This document shows positions 54,627-63,112 of a stretch of 64,000 nt of DNA, one piece after another. This DNA is from Burkholderiales bacterium. GTDB taxonomy: Bacteria; Pseudomonadota; Gammaproteobacteria; Burkholderiales; Burkholderiaceae_C. The position numbers and the translations under genes were made by a program. How positions within the stretch are numbered: the first letter of the stretch is position 1; each line of letters starts with the position of its first letter. The stretch spans positions 372,001 to 436,000 of the forward strand of contig JAIOOS010000006.1 of the NCBI GenBank assembly GCA_021414305.1. Reading direction: 5' to 3'. A model generated the notes under the pieces. It was not told the origin of the DNA and ran no database searches. It saw nothing but the letters and a program-made list of their open reading frames with translations.

Positions 54627-55888
54627 GCGGCCTCCTTCATCGGCGCCGACGGCGAAGCCGCGCTCGAGGCGCGGAACAGCTTCGCCAGCTTCGCCGCCTC
54701 GATGTCGACGTCGTGCCGCGCCAGCACCCGCGCATGCGCCGCCTCGCCCATCCGCTCGAGCGTTTCGGTCGGCGCAGCCAGGCATGCGGCCATCGCTCCG
54801 GCCAGGCCGTCGACGTCGCCGGCGGCGATCAACCAGCCGCTCTCGCCGTCGCGCACCAGCTCCGGAATGCCGGCGACGAAAGTCGTGATCACCGGCCGCC
54901 GCAGGGCCATCGCTTCCATGATGACCACCGGCAGGCCTTCGGCGAAGCTCGGCAGGACCAGCGCGCGGGCGGCCAGGATCTCCTCGCGCACCTGGTCGTT
55001 GGCGATCCAGCCGGTGATGCGCACGTTCGCACGCAGCCCGAGCTGGTCGATCAGGGCCTCGACCTCGGCACGCATCTCGCCGTCGCCGGCGAGGACGAGC
55101 TCGACCGGGTGACCGGCATCGACGACGCGCTTCGTCGCCTCGACCAGCAGGAGCTGGCCCTTCTGCTCGCACAGCCGGCCGACGCAGACCAGGCGCGGCG
55201 CCGCCGACGCACCGGCCGGCGCGCCGCGATGGAAGGCCTGCTCCAGCCCGCAGTGCACGACCTCGACCTTCGGCCAGTGGGCGGCCGGCAGCCAGCGCAG
55301 GAGCTGGCTGCGGCCGAACGAGCTGACGGCGACGACGAAGGCCGAACGACGGGCCTTCTCGCCGAGGCCGAGCGCCTGCGGGCTGTCGAACTCCTCCGGG
55401 CCGTGCACGGTGAAGCTGTAGGGCGGCCCGCCGAGCTCGCGCGCCAGCATCGCGACCTCCGCTCCGTTGGTGCCGAAGTGCGCGTGCAGGTGGGTGCACC
55501 GCGCGGCGTCGGTCCACTGCACGACGCGGCAGGCCTCGGCGAGATAGGCGAGGTGATGAAAGACGGTGCGCTCGGAGCGGCGCCACATCGAGGCGGCGAG
55601 GCGCGCCGCGCGCAGGAAGCGCAGCGGTCGCGTCAATGCCATGACCAGCGCCGATCCGAGCGGCGCCGCGATGCCGCTCTGCAACAGGTAGCGGGTGCGC
55701 TCGCGCTCGGCGCGGTCGGCCGGGTCGGGCAGCGCGTCGGCCCAGCCGCGCACGGCGATGCGCGTGACCGCGATGCCCTGCCGCTCGAGCGCCAGGATCT
55801 CGCGCCGGATGAAGCTGTGGCTCACCTTCGGATAGTGGTTCACGAGGTAGGCCACGCGCAGCGCGCCGGCTTCGAGCGCTTCGCTCAT
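54623..55888 (-). CDS. glycosyltransferase family 4
   Basis: A 421-residue protein starting at ATG 55888. The N-terminal acceptor domain begins with RVAYLVNHYPKVSHSFIRRE and includes HLHAHFGTNGAEVAMLA. The donor domain has LVCVGRLCEQKGQLLLVEAT, LVLAGDGEMRAEVEALI and the E-x7-E motif PSFAEGLPVVIMEAMALRRP with TFVAGIPELVRDGESG. No membrane helix is seen. It belongs to the colanic-acid WcaL/EpsD-like group of retaining enzymes. Overlap with both neighbours shows it is part of the operon. Confidence 0.93.
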   Translation of the reverse strand: MSEALEAGALRVAYLVNHYPKVSHSFIRREILALERQGIAVTRIAVRGWADALPDPADRAERERTRYLLQSGIAAPLGSALVMALTRPLRFLRAARLAASMWRRSERTVFHHLAYLAEACRVVQWTDAARCTHLHAHFGTNGAEVAMLARELGGPPYSFTVHGPEEFDSPQALGLGEKARRSAFVVAVSSFGRSQLLRWLPAAHWPKVEVVHCGLEQAFHRGAPAGASAAPRLVCVGRLCEQKGQLLLVEATKRVVDAGHPVELVLAGDGEMRAEVEALIDQLGLRANVRITGWIANDQVREEILAARALVLPSFAEGLPVVIMEAMALRRPVITTFVAGIPELVRDGESGWLIAAGDVDGLAGAMAACLAAPTETLERMGEAAHARVLARHDVDIEAAKLAKLFRASSAASPSAPMKEAA

Positions 55889-55898
55889 GCCACGGCCG

Positions 55899-56924
55899 TC
55901 ACTTGTATTCGATCAGCACGGCGGGCTGCCGGCGAAGATGCATGAGGGCCGACTTCGCCTGACCGAAGGCTTCGGGGAACTTGCCGGCGACGAGGAAGAA
56001 GGCGCGGGCCCATCGGCCCCGGTCGATGCCTCGCGATCGATAGGCCAGCCTGAGAACCTGCAAAGGGTAGACGGCGAGGGCCCAGAGCGCCACCGGTCCG
56101 ACGATCGCTGCGGCCAGGGCAACGACCAGTGGCAGGGCCAGGCCCCAGAACCAGGCACTGCGCCACTCGCGCACCCAGTGCCGCTCCGGCGGCGCGCCGT
56201 GCAGGCGCACGCCCTCGGCATAGGCGAAGCCGGCGCGGACGTTGCGCTGCCACCATTGGCCGAAGCGGGTCATCGCGGCGTCGTGCAGCGTCATCTCGGC
56301 ATCGAGCCGCCAGATCTTCCAGCCTTGGGCGCGCAGACGCACGCACAGCTCCGGCTCCTCGCCGGCGACCAGGTCGTCGCGAAAGCCCTCGACCTGGCGG
56401 AAGGCGCTCGCCCGCATCATCGCGTCGCCGCCGCAGGCGCGGGCTTCGCCGATCGGCGTGTTCCATTCCAGGTCGCACAGCAAGTTGTAGACCGAACGCT
56501 CGGGAAAGCGCTCGCGCCGCCGACCGCAGACGGCCGCGACCTGCGGCTCTGCTTCGAGGAAGGCGCGCGCGCTGGCAAGCCAGCCCGGCGCCAGCTCGCA
56601 GTCGCCGTCGACGAACTGGACGAAGGCGAGCTCGGGCACCAGCGCCTGCAGGCGGCGCATGCCTTCGTTGCGCGCCCGCGCGGCGGTGAATGGCCGGCGC
56701 GTGTCGAGGGCGACCACGGTGGCGCCCAGGCTGCCGGCGAGTGCGGCCGAGCCGTCGCTCGAGCCCGAGTCGACATAGACCACCGGCAGCGCGGCGGCGC
56801 GCACCGACTCCAGGCAGCGGCGCAGGCGCTCGCCTTCGTTGCGGCCGATCGCGACCACGCCCGCGAGGGGCGAACGCGCCTCGCCCTGCGGCGGCGATGC
56901 CGGCGCGCTCAGGTCCGCTTCCAT
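55899..56924 (-). CDS. glycosyltransferase family 2
   Basis: A 341-residue protein. ATG 56924 overlaps the acetyltransferase gene by 16 bases. The GT2 core is GVVAIGRNEGERLRRCLESV, VVYVDSGSSDGSA, FVQFVDGDCELAPGWL (DxD-type), VCGRRRERFPERSVYN and GGDAMMRASAFRQVEGF, then GEEPELCVRLRAQGW. Two hydrophobic segments lie near the C-terminus (about 258-295). This is a typical EPS transferase of the WcaA/ExoU-like type. The gene order glycosyltransferase/acetyltransferase suggests that an acetylated sugar is added here. Confidence 0.9.
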   Translation of the reverse strand: MEADLSAPASPPQGEARSPLAGVVAIGRNEGERLRRCLESVRAAALPVVYVDSGSSDGSAALAGSLGATVVALDTRRPFTAARARNEGMRRLQALVPELAFVQFVDGDCELAPGWLASARAFLEAEPQVAAVCGRRRERFPERSVYNLLCDLEWNTPIGEARACGGDAMMRASAFRQVEGFRDDLVAGEEPELCVRLRAQGWKIWRLDAEMTLHDAAMTRFGQWWQRNVRAGFAYAEGVRLHGAPPERHWVREWRSAWFWGLALPLVVALAAAIVGPVALWALAVYPLQVLRLAYRSRGIDRGRWARAFFLVAGKFPEAFGQAKSALMHLRRQPAVLIEYK

Positions 56925-57415
56925 GGCCTGCAGGTCGCCGGCACGCCGACCGCGATGCTGTCGTCGGGCACGTCGGCGATGACAACGGCGTTGGCGCCGA
57001 TGCGCACGTTGTTGCCGATGCGTATCCGGCCCAGCACCTTGGCGCCGGCGCCGATGTCGACGTTGTTGCCGATGACCGGCGCGCACGGATCGTCGACCCG
57101 GGCCAGGCCGACGACGACGCCGGTGCGGATCCGGCAGTCGTCGCCGAAGCGTGCGAAGCCGCTGACGACGATGCCGCCGCTGTGGTCGATCACGAAGTTG
57201 CGACCGATCTCCACCTCGCACGGCAGCTCGATCCCGGCCACGACCTGCACCCACTTGAAGGCAATGCGGTAGAGCAGCGAGAAGAACTTGCGCAGCAAGG
57301 GCGGCTCGACGCCGTAGCGCCAGCGGCCGAAGCGGTAGACGACCAGCGCCCAGAAGCCCTGCGCGCCCCAGCGGCCCTCGTGGGCGCGCAAGTCGTTGGA
57401 GATGTTGTCGAACAT
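56909..57415 (-). CDS. serine acetyltransferase-like O-acetyltransferase
   Basis: A 168-residue protein starting at ATG 57415. The N-terminal helices (LRAHEGRWGAQGFWALVVYR) are followed by hexapeptide repeats: CEVEIGRNFVIDHSGGIVVS, GDDCRIRTGVVVGLARVDDP, PVIGNNVDIGAGAKVLGRIR and IGNNVRIGANAVVIADVPDD. It is short, and the CysE catalytic HxDH region is present as IDHSGG. Such proteins in EPS loci are O-acetyltransferases for sugars or serine residues. It is related to, but not a near copy of, the acetyltransferase at 51712-52269. Confidence 0.85.
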   Translation of the reverse strand: MFDNISNDLRAHEGRWGAQGFWALVVYRFGRWRYGVEPPLLRKFFSLLYRIAFKWVQVVAGIELPCEVEIGRNFVIDHSGGIVVSGFARFGDDCRIRTGVVVGLARVDDPCAPVIGNNVDIGAGAKVLGRIRIGNNVRIGANAVVIADVPDDSIAVGVPATCRPWKRT

Positions 57416-57422
57416 CGGCGTC

Positions 57423-58376
57423 TCAACGCGTCGGCCGCGTCGCCCACGCGGTGCGGCGCAGCAGCGAACCGGTCGCCGCGGTGTGCGCGAGGCAGGCCTC
57501 GACGTCGCGCCAGCCGCGGCCCTTGAGCAGCGCCTTCAGCGCCAGCACCGCATCGCCGAGGGCAGTGAGCAGCATCGCCAGCCAAAGCCCCATGAGGCCG
57601 TGGTGCTTGCGGTAGTAGAGCAAGGCGCTCTCGATCTGCAGCGCCGGGATCTGCCGGCCGCTGGCGGAGAGCTCCGAATCCGACTTCGCGCTCTCGCCGC
57701 CGATGTGAACGACGGTCGTGTCGGGGAAGTACATCACCTGGCCGCCCGCCGCCTTCTCGGCCCGGCAATGGTCGACCTCCTCGTAGTAGAGGAAGTAGCG
57801 CGGATCGAACAGGCCGATGCGCTCGACCACCTCGCGCCGCAGCAGGCAGTAGCAGCCCGGCACCCAGTCGCATTCGCGCGCCGAGGCGTGGTCCCAGGCC
57901 ATGTCGTCGACCAGCCTGGCGCCGCGGAACACGCGGTCGAATCCGGTGCGGACCAGGAACTCGTTCCACGGCGTCGGAAAGTAGCGGCACGAGGGCTGCA
58001 GCACGCCGTCGCGGCCCACCAGGCGCACGCCGAGCACGGTGCAGGCGGGATGGGCGTCGAGGTAGCGGACCGTGCGCTCGATGCCGCCGGCATCGACGAA
58101 CGCATCGGTGTTCAGCAGCAGCAGGTAACGGCCGCGCGCCAGGGCCAGCGCCTGGTTGTTGGCGCGTCCGAAGCCGACGTTCTCGGCATTGACGATCAGT
58201 TCCACGTCGGGGTAGCGCTCCCGGATCAGGGCGGCGGAGCCGTCGCGGGAGGCATTGTCGACGACGATCTTCTGCACCGAGAGCTGGCCGATCGCAGCCT
58301 CGACCGCGCCGAACATCTCGTCCAGGAGGTGGGCGGTGTTGTAGTTGACGACGATGATCGTGAGGTCGCAGGCCAT
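57423..58376 (-). CDS. glycosyltransferase family 2 (rhamnosyltransferase-like)
   Basis: A 317-residue protein starting at ATG 58376, one base after the methyltransferase stop. Domain marks: LTIIVVNYNTAHLLDEM, IVVDNASRDGSAALI, NVGFGRANNQALALARG, YLLLLNTDAFV (DxD-type), LQPSCRYFPTPWNEF, WVPGCYCLLRREVVERIG and FYLYYEEVDHC-like LYYEEVDHCRAE. The NVGFGRANN and LNTDAFV signatures place it with dTDP-rhamnosyl-/galactofuranosyl-type GT2 enzymes. A C-terminal amphipathic stretch may bind the membrane. Confidence 0.92.
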   Translation of the reverse strand: MACDLTIIVVNYNTAHLLDEMFGAVEAAIGQLSVQKIVVDNASRDGSAALIRERYPDVELIVNAENVGFGRANNQALALARGRYLLLLNTDAFVDAGGIERTVRYLDAHPACTVLGVRLVGRDGVLQPSCRYFPTPWNEFLVRTGFDRVFRGARLVDDMAWDHASARECDWVPGCYCLLRREVVERIGLFDPRYFLYYEEVDHCRAEKAAGGQVMYFPDTTVVHIGGESAKSDSELSASGRQIPALQIESALLYYRKHHGLMGLWLAMLLTALGDAVLALKALLKGRGWRDVEACLAHTAATGSLLRRTAWATRPTR

Positions 58377-58377
58377 C

Positions 58378-59379
58378 TCAGCCTCCCGCCTTCGTGACCA
58401 CGGCGATGAGCTCTTCGCCGACGTCCCTGCCGCGCCGGGTGCCGATCGTTTCGGCGACCTGCAGCGTCCAGATGGCGAGGTGGTCGACCAGGCGCTGCCA
58501 CGCGCCCTCGGCGGTCGCCTGGCTCGCCCGGAGCACGTAGTCGGCGCCCTGCGCGGTGGTGAAGATGTCGGCCTGCGTCATGCCGGCGCGGCCCAGCAGG
58601 GCGCCGAGCGAGGTGTGGCCGTACAGGAAGAGGTGCCGCGGCTGCTCGAGGCCGCGCCAGCGCTCGCCGAAATGGCGGTGGCCGAGGCTATCGACGTTGG
58701 GCGTGACGAGCACCAGGTGTCCCCCTGGCGCGAGGATGCGCCAGCACTCGGCGAGGAATTCGATCGGCTCGCGCACGTGCTCGAGCACGTGGCGGGCGGT
58801 GATCGCGTCGAACGAACCGGCCGGATAGCCGATGGCGGCCAGCTCGCCCAGGTCGACCGCGATGCCGTGCGTCGCCTCGGCCGCCCGCGCCGCGGCCGGG
58901 TCGAAGTCGGTACCGCGCACCGACCAGCCGCGATCGCGCATCGCGGCGGCGAGAAATCCGCTGCCGCAGCCGACGTCGAGCAGCGTGCCCGGCCGTACCG
59001 TGTCGAGGTACACGGCGGCGTGCCGGCGGCGCTCGGGCTCGAGCTTCAGCAGCCTCGAGGCCCAGCGATCGAGGCGGTGGAAGGTTGCGCCGTAGTCGGG
59101 AGCGGCGCCCTCGGCAACGGCCCCACCCGGCGCCGCCGAGGTGTAGTAGCCGTCGTAGGCCCGGCCCAGATCGTCTGCGATCACCATCGGATCCTGCCAG
59201 ACCAGGGCACAGCGGGGGTCGCGGCAGCGATTCAGAGTCCAGCTTCCGGGCACGTGGAAGAAGTGGTCGCTGACGTCGGCGTGGAGCAGCTCGCCGGCCG
59301 ATCCGCACAGAAGACAGTGCGGCCGCGGCGCGGTACGCAGCGGCGGTCGGGCCAGGGCCTCGGCGCTGGCCGGCTTCAC
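58378..59379 (-). CDS. class I SAM-dependent methyltransferase with zinc-finger-like N-terminus
   Basis: A 333-residue protein. GTG 59379 overlaps the flippase stop (GTGA). Residues 20-55 hold CLLCGSAGEL and CRDPRCALVWQDP, a four-cysteine cluster seen in sugar C-methyltransferases and related EPS enzymes. The SAM domain is LLDVGCGSGFLAAAMRDRGW, with ITARHVLEHVREPIEFLAEC and LAPGGHLVLVTPNVDS. The target is likely a sugar or a polyprenyl-linked glycan. Confidence 0.9.
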   Translation of the reverse strand: MKPASAEALARPPLRTAPRPHCLLCGSAGELLHADVSDHFFHVPGSWTLNRCRDPRCALVWQDPMVIADDLGRAYDGYYTSAAPGGAVAEGAAPDYGATFHRLDRWASRLLKLEPERRRHAAVYLDTVRPGTLLDVGCGSGFLAAAMRDRGWSVRGTDFDPAAARAAEATHGIAVDLGELAAIGYPAGSFDAITARHVLEHVREPIEFLAECWRILAPGGHLVLVTPNVDSLGHRHFGERWRGLEQPRHLFLYGHTSLGALLGRAGMTQADIFTTAQGADYVLRASQATAEGAWQRLVDHLAIWTLQVAETIGTRRGRDVGEELIAVVTKAGG

Positions 59380-60743
59380 CGGGCCACCAGCCTTTCCAGT
59401 CCCCAGCCGACGCCATAGCCGATCGGCAGGGCGACGAGCACGCCGAGATCGCGCGCGAAGTCGTTGATCCGCAGCACGGCGTTGAAGCGGTAGCTGAGCA
59501 GGGCGATCACCACCTGGTGCAAAGCGAAACCCCAGATCGCGCCGCGAATGCCATCGACGTGGAAACCCACCAGCAGGGCGAGGAACACGCTGGCGAAACG
59601 TGCGAAGTTGAGGAAAGCGACGAACTTGGGCTCGCCGAGCGCGAGGTAGAGCTGCTGGGTGGCGTCGTAGCGCGCCCAGACCAGCGAGACCGCGAGGATC
59701 TGCAGCATCCACCCGGCCTCGGCGTAGCGGTGGTCGTAGAGGATGCCGACGATGAGCTGGCCGGTGGCGGCGAGAAAGCCCGCGCAGAACAGGAGCGTCA
59801 GGTCGGTGGGAATGCGCACCCGATAGAACACCTCCTTCAGCCGCGCCCGGTCGCCGCGCGCGGTCTCGCTCAGCACCGGCATCACGACCGTGGAGTAGAG
59901 CTTGGTGAACACGCCCTGCACGGCAGCCACCAGCGTCCCCGCGATCGCGAACTGGCCGAGCTCGCTGGCCGAGACCAGGCCGCCGAGGACGATGCGGTCG
60001 GCATGGAGCGCGAACACGCCGACGAACGAGGAGACGAATATCCACTTGCCGAAGGCGACGATCTCCTTCAGCGCCGTCGGGTCCCAGCGCAAGCGGTCGG
60101 CATGCCCGGGAAGGGCGAGGTGGCTCAACAGCACGCTGGCTGCGCCGGCCACCAGCTGGCCGACCACCAGCGCCCAGATCGAACGCGTCGCCCAGGCGAT
60201 CGCGACCATCGCGAGGAACGCCGAGATCTGGCAGACCAGCTCGATCTGGATCAGCCGCTTCTGGTTGAGGGCGCGCTCGGCGACCGGGGCCCGGGTCGAC
60301 TGGAAGCCGCCGATCACGACCGAGAACGACGAGACCGCCATCACCCAGGGCAGGATCGGCGCGCCGTAGACCGTGTCGCCGGCGAGATAGCCGAGCCGGC
60401 CGGCGACGAAGATCGTGGCGGATACCGCCAGGGCCACCGCCCAGATGACCAGGCCGCGCACGATCTGCACGGTCCAGGCGGTGTCGAGAAACACCGGATC
60501 GTCGCCGCGCCGGCTCTGGATGATGTTCTGGCGGATGCCCAGGTCGGTGAGCAGCGATGCGATCACGTTGACCATCACGGCGATCGCCATCACGCCGAAC
60601 ATGCTCGGCGCGAGGAAGCGCGTCATGATCAGCGTGGTGGCGAGGCGGATGACCTGGCCGAGGCCGAAGCCGAGCACCGACCAGCGGCCGGCGCTCAAGG
60701 CGCGCTGCTTGAGCCCGCGAATGGAAACGACCGGATCGGGCAA
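59376..60743 (-). CDS. oligosaccharide flippase (Wzx, MOP superfamily)
   Basis: A protein of about 455 residues with 12-14 transmembrane helices. No ATG or GTG lies near the expected start; TTG 60743 (LPDPVVSIRGLKQ) is the best candidate and is uncertain. The N-terminal LKQRALSAGRWSVLGFGLGQ and TRFLAPSMFGVMAIA are typical of the Wzx/RfbX family (WzxC-like), and DRIVLGGLVSASELGQFAIA marks the second bundle. It flips the undecaprenyl-linked repeat unit to the periplasmic side for polymerisation by the O-antigen-ligase-like gene just upstream. Only 8 bases separate it from that gene. Confidence 0.9.
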   Translation of the reverse strand: MPDPVVSIRGLKQRALSAGRWSVLGFGLGQVIRLATTLIMTRFLAPSMFGVMAIAVMVNVIASLLTDLGIRQNIIQSRRGDDPVFLDTAWTVQIVRGLVIWAVALAVSATIFVAGRLGYLAGDTVYGAPILPWVMAVSSFSVVIGGFQSTRAPVAERALNQKRLIQIELVCQISAFLAMVAIAWATRSIWALVVGQLVAGAASVLLSHLALPGHADRLRWDPTALKEIVAFGKWIFVSSFVGVFALHADRIVLGGLVSASELGQFAIAGTLVAAVQGVFTKLYSTVVMPVLSETARGDRARLKEVFYRVRIPTDLTLLFCAGFLAATGQLIVGILYDHRYAEAGWMLQILAVSLVWARYDATQQLYLALGEPKFVAFLNFARFASVFLALLVGFHVDGIRGAIWGFALHQVVIALLSYRFNAVLRINDFARDLGVLVALPIGYGVGWGLERLVAR

Positions 60744-60751
60744 GCGAATGC

Positions 60752-62272
60752 TCAGGACGAGCCCATGGCGAAGGTTCGGCGCGGCGCACGCTCCGGCACG
60801 GTCTCGCTCGCCACCAGGCGTGCGTAGCCGATGGCCAGGCCGGCAGCGCACCAGTAGAGGATGGGGATGAAGGAAACGTCGCTCACCGTCGCGATCGTCA
60901 CCAGCACCGCGACCAGCATGCCCAGGATCGCCTGCCCCTGCCCGAACCGCTCGGAGTCCTCGACCGGCTGGCGCCGGAGCGCGGCGACCACCGCCCAGAT
61001 CGCGGCGGCGAACACGCCGCAGAAAAGCGCCAGGCCGACATAACCGTAGCGCAGCGGGATGAGCAGGTAGGTGTTGACGACGTCGATCAGGTTTCCCGTG
61101 CGCAGTTCCTGCATCGGCTCGGAATACATGAAGTACGGCGAGCCGAACAGCGGGTTCTGGGCGATGACCTTGATCGACACCTCGAACAGCTGCTGCCGGT
61201 ACGACACGTTGCCCTCGTCGATGTTGCCGACGAACGGCAGGTAGGCGATCACCTTCTCGCCCCAGGGCGACACGACCAGGACCGCGGCCACGACCGCGGC
61301 CGGCACGACGAGGCGCAACAGGCGCCGGCCCGGCTGGCGGCTGGCCACGGTCATGGCGACGATGCCGCATGCGGCGCCCACCCAGGGCCCGCGCGAGACC
61401 GAGGCGATCAGGCCGACGCCGAGAGCGATCGCGGCCACGGTCCACTCGCGCGGCGCCGGGTTCGCGCGGCGCAGGCCGAAATGGAGCAGCAGGGCGATCG
61501 CCATCAGGTAGCCGAGGACGATCGAGTGGCCGGTCGACGCCACCGCGCGCAGCGTGTCGCCCCGGCCGAGGTAGGTCGCCCCCTCCGTATTCATGCCCAG
61601 GGCTTCCGGCAGGGCCGCGTAGAGCAGCCAGTGCTTGAGGAACTCGAAGGCGGCGATCGGCACGAGGACCAGCGCCGAGACGACCAGGGACAGCAGGAGG
61701 TCGCGCAGGTCCTGCGCCGAGCGCAGCGAGCGGCTCGCCACGTAGTACGGCAGGAAGGCGTCGAGGTAGGCGTAGAAGGCCGAGCGCAGCGTGTTGGTCA
61801 GCGTGTCGGCGCGGTACTGGAGCACGAGTTGCAGCAGCAGGTAGGCGACGACCAGCCAGTCGGCGACGTGCTTGCCGAAAGCCGGGCTGCCGGGCTCGCG
61901 CCGGCGCAGGGCGAACGGCAGCAGCACGATCAGCGCCAGCAGGCGCGGCAGGCTCAGCTCGAACAGCTTGTTGACGATGCCCAGCCCCGGCAGGGCAGCG
62001 GCGAACGGCGGCACCGCGAACAGCAGGAAGACGTAGAGCGCGAGCGGGTTGCGCTCCCGGCGGGCGAACAGCAGCAGGCTGCCTGCGAGGAGGACGAAGA
62101 TCCAGAAGTTGTTCGCCAGGAAAGCGACGGCGGTCACGGCGAGCCAGAGATTGCGCCGGCGCCGGAAGTCCTCGTCGGCCATGCCCATGGCGATCACCGG
62201 CCGGCGGAGCACGAGAAAGGTCAGGACCGACAGGACGGCGATGACGACCAGCGCACGCAGATGCTCCGACAT
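60752..62272 (-). CDS. O-antigen ligase / EPS polymerase-like membrane protein (Wzy_C)
   Basis: A 506-residue protein with about 12 transmembrane helices, starting at ATG 62272. The Wzy_C/WaaL-type region is the periplasmic loop after VGLIASVSRGPWVGAACGIV, with YRQQLFEVSIKVIAQNPLFG in the family position. Arg/His residues in the loops would bind the lipid-linked donor. In Wzx/Wzy-type loci this protein polymerises repeat units. It is the first gene of a 13-gene minus-strand operon that ends at 48609, so its upstream region (62273-62416) carries the operon promoter as well as that of epsI. Confidence 0.9.
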   Translation of the reverse strand: MSEHLRALVVIAVLSVLTFLVLRRPVIAMGMADEDFRRRRNLWLAVTAVAFLANNFWIFVLLAGSLLLFARRERNPLALYVFLLFAVPPFAAALPGLGIVNKLFELSLPRLLALIVLLPFALRRREPGSPAFGKHVADWLVVAYLLLQLVLQYRADTLTNTLRSAFYAYLDAFLPYYVASRSLRSAQDLRDLLLSLVVSALVLVPIAAFEFLKHWLLYAALPEALGMNTEGATYLGRGDTLRAVASTGHSIVLGYLMAIALLLHFGLRRANPAPREWTVAAIALGVGLIASVSRGPWVGAACGIVAMTVASRQPGRRLLRLVVPAAVVAAVLVVSPWGEKVIAYLPFVGNIDEGNVSYRQQLFEVSIKVIAQNPLFGSPYFMYSEPMQELRTGNLIDVVNTYLLIPLRYGYVGLALFCGVFAAAIWAVVAALRRQPVEDSERFGQGQAILGMLVAVLVTIATVSDVSFIPILYWCAAGLAIGYARLVASETVPERAPRRTFAMGSS

Positions 62273-62416
62273 CGCTCAGCTCCGGCGGCGGGCGTGCGGG
62301 TTCGCACGAAGCCGGTGCGCGCCTGCGGCGGGCGCCCCCTGGCGGCGCGGGGAGATGCGTCGGCGCCGCGCCGGCTCGGCGACAATTCCGGCGCCTGTAT
62401 GTCGCGGAGACCGTCC

Positions 62417-63112
62417 ATGAAGCTCGGATTCACTGCCCTGGTGCTCGCCGCGCTGATGTGCGGCGCCTCGGTCGCGGGCATCGCGGCCCGTCCGGGTGCC
62501 AAGGGTCCCGACAACGGCATGGGCATCAAGCTCGAAGTGGCCGTGCCGACGCGCTTTGGCGACTGGGTGATGCTGACCGATCAGCCGACGCAGGTCGTCA
62601 ATCCGCAAACGCAAGAACTCCTGAATTCGATCTATAGCCAGATCGTCAGCCGAACGTATGTCCACAAGGACGGCTACCGGATCATGCTGTCGATGGCCTA
62701 CGGCGACGACCAGCGCGGCGGCCTGCAGGCGCACCGGCCCGAGGTCTGCTATCCGGCCCAAGGCTTCAAGGTCAGCAGCAACGTCGACGGCACCCTGACG
62801 ACGCCTTACGGGCCGATCGAAGTCCGGCGGCTGACAACGAACTTCGGCGCGCGCAACGAGCCGGTGACCTACTGGCTGACGGTGGGCGACCAGGTGATCA
62901 AGAACAGCTTCGACAAGCGGATGGCCGAGCTCCGGCTCGCCCTCACCGGGCAGATCCCTGACGGGCTGCTGTTCCGGATCTCCTCGATCGACGCCGATCC
63001 GGCACGGGCGTTCGCTATGCAGCAACGCTTCGCCGCCGACATGATGTCGGTCGTCCCCGGGGAAACGCGTCGCAAGCTGAGCGGACTGGCGTCGCCGGCC
63101 AGCGCGAGCTGA
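62417..63112 (+). CDS. epsI: EpsI-family exosortase-associated protein
   Basis: A 231-residue protein. ATG 62417 (GGAGA seven bases upstream) is preferred to ATG 62399. A signal anchor (FTALVLAALMCGASVAGIAA) leads to the EpsI domain: VPTRFGDWVML, SIYSQIVSRTYVHKDGYRI, GLQAHRPEVCYPAQGFKV (the family Cys) and YWLTVGDQVI. EpsI is found next to exosortase B and is thought to act with it in EPS assembly, in the periplasm. It is divergent from the O-antigen-ligase operon and ends exactly where the opposite-strand exosortase gene ends. Confidence 0.92.
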   Translation: MKLGFTALVLAALMCGASVAGIAARPGAKGPDNGMGIKLEVAVPTRFGDWVMLTDQPTQVVNPQTQELLNSIYSQIVSRTYVHKDGYRIMLSMAYGDDQRGGLQAHRPEVCYPAQGFKVSSNVDGTLTTPYGPIEVRRLTTNFGARNEPVTYWLTVGDQVIKNSFDKRMAELRLALTGQIPDGLLFRISSIDADPARAFAMQQRFAADMMSVVPGETRRKLSGLASPASAS

